Notes under the pieces: model-generated
Databases searched by the model: none
What the model saw: the letters and a program-made list of their open reading frames with translations, nothing else
Told to the model about the DNA's origin: nothing
Assembly (NCBI GenBank): GCA_037046615.1
Contig: JBAOHD010000024.1
Coordinates: 4,032-68,031 of the forward strand
DNA from: Phosphoribacter sp037046615
GTDB taxonomy: Bacteria > Actinomycetota > Actinomycetes > Actinomycetales > Dermatophilaceae
Reading direction: 5' to 3'
Length of the DNA: 64,000 bases
In this document: positions 63,621-64,000 of the stretch, piece after piece
How the letters are laid out: every line of letters starts with the position of its first letter
Numbering within the stretch: position 1 is the first letter of the stretch
Made by a program: the position numbers and the translations under genes

Positions 63621-64000
63621 AATTCATGTGTTGGTTCATTGGCTTATCCGCTCTATCCCCCACGCAGGGTTGCGTGCTTTACGGGCCGGCATAATATCGT
63701 GATACGTGCACAGGACTCAATGTAATCGGCGGCAATGGGTACGCGAGCTGGAACTCGACGAGCAGGTCCGAGGATCCGTCGGCACATGATGAAAGAGCGG
63801 CATTACTGGACAGAGGCATGGGTGAAGCGGATGGTGACTGAATGGAGCGTACAGGCAGTTCAGGCTATAGTGCGTTCACCTGGGCATCCGAAAGAGCCCG
63901 CCTCGAAATGATTCCTGACACCATTGGGCCCTCGTGATGCAAGCGTCTTGTGGCGATGCCACTGAATCGAAGCGCCTGCCCTTGCGGCAACATCGACACT
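63621..64000. other. Right-edge region without recognised genes
   Basis: No supported gene. A 41-codon plus-strand frame at 63,786-63,911 (MMKERHYWTEAWVKRMVTEW...) is possible but unlike any family I know. In a minus-strand cassette array, attI and an integrase would be expected beyond this edge; no integrase motif is seen here. Confidence 0.4.

Overview
This window is not one genome. Three stretches of different origin are joined end to end without Ns: about 1-13,045, 13,045-58,485 and 58,490-64,000. Composition, codon use, error pattern and a genome-specific octamer all change at the two joins, and each join cuts a gene. Gene order should not be read across them.

Stretch 1 (1-~13,045) is extremely GC-rich, with C- or G-ending codons throughout. 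It looks like a deep actinobacterial lineage such as Thermoleophilia (inference). It carries a rhodanese-type sulfurtransferase, sufE, an SPFH/stomatin protein, an oligoendopeptidase F, tRNA-Leu(CAA), a lipoprotein, an ACT-domain protein, glnA, an NAD(P)H quinone reductase, rpsO, pnp and the start of murI. Almost every gene is broken by several single-base frameshifts. In glnA all eight go the same way (+1), so I read them as uncorrected insertion errors and annotate whole genes across them.

Stretch 2 (~13,045-58,485) is a high-GC actinobacterium resembling Intrasporangiaceae/Dermatophilaceae, with mostly clean reading frames. A tightly overlapping operon holds a UDP-glucose pyrophosphorylase, MoeA/Glp, MoaC, MoaB/Mog, RimJ and a GlpR-like membrane protein. 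Next come 5-FCL, a K+/H+ antiporter, FmdB, MTA phosphorylase, a SAF-domain protein and MscL. A 1,373-residue helicase-like protein with a degenerate P-loop follows, then tRNA-Arg(CCT), a DHPS-like/split-barrel pair, and a LysR regulator with a visible operator. An NlpC/P60 hydrolase lies behind a c-di-AMP riboswitch. Further on are DtxR, photolyase, PdxH, CitA, SerC, LCP and NCS2 genes, then the Csp/DUF3027/DUF2530, helicase-associated and XPB group, HtrA and HelD. The octamer GTATGCCG (usually sGTATGCCGy) occurs about 77 times here on both strands and, as far as I can see, never in the other two stretches.

Stretch 3 (~58,490-64,000) has lower GC and Nitrospira-like content (inference). A CysW fragment, CysT, a sulfate-binding protein and an Rrf2 regulator form a sulfate-uptake operon. 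It is followed by a ParE/RelE-type toxin-antitoxin pair and an integron-style cassette array with two attC-like sites and small accessory genes, one nuclease-like and one possibly HEPN-like.
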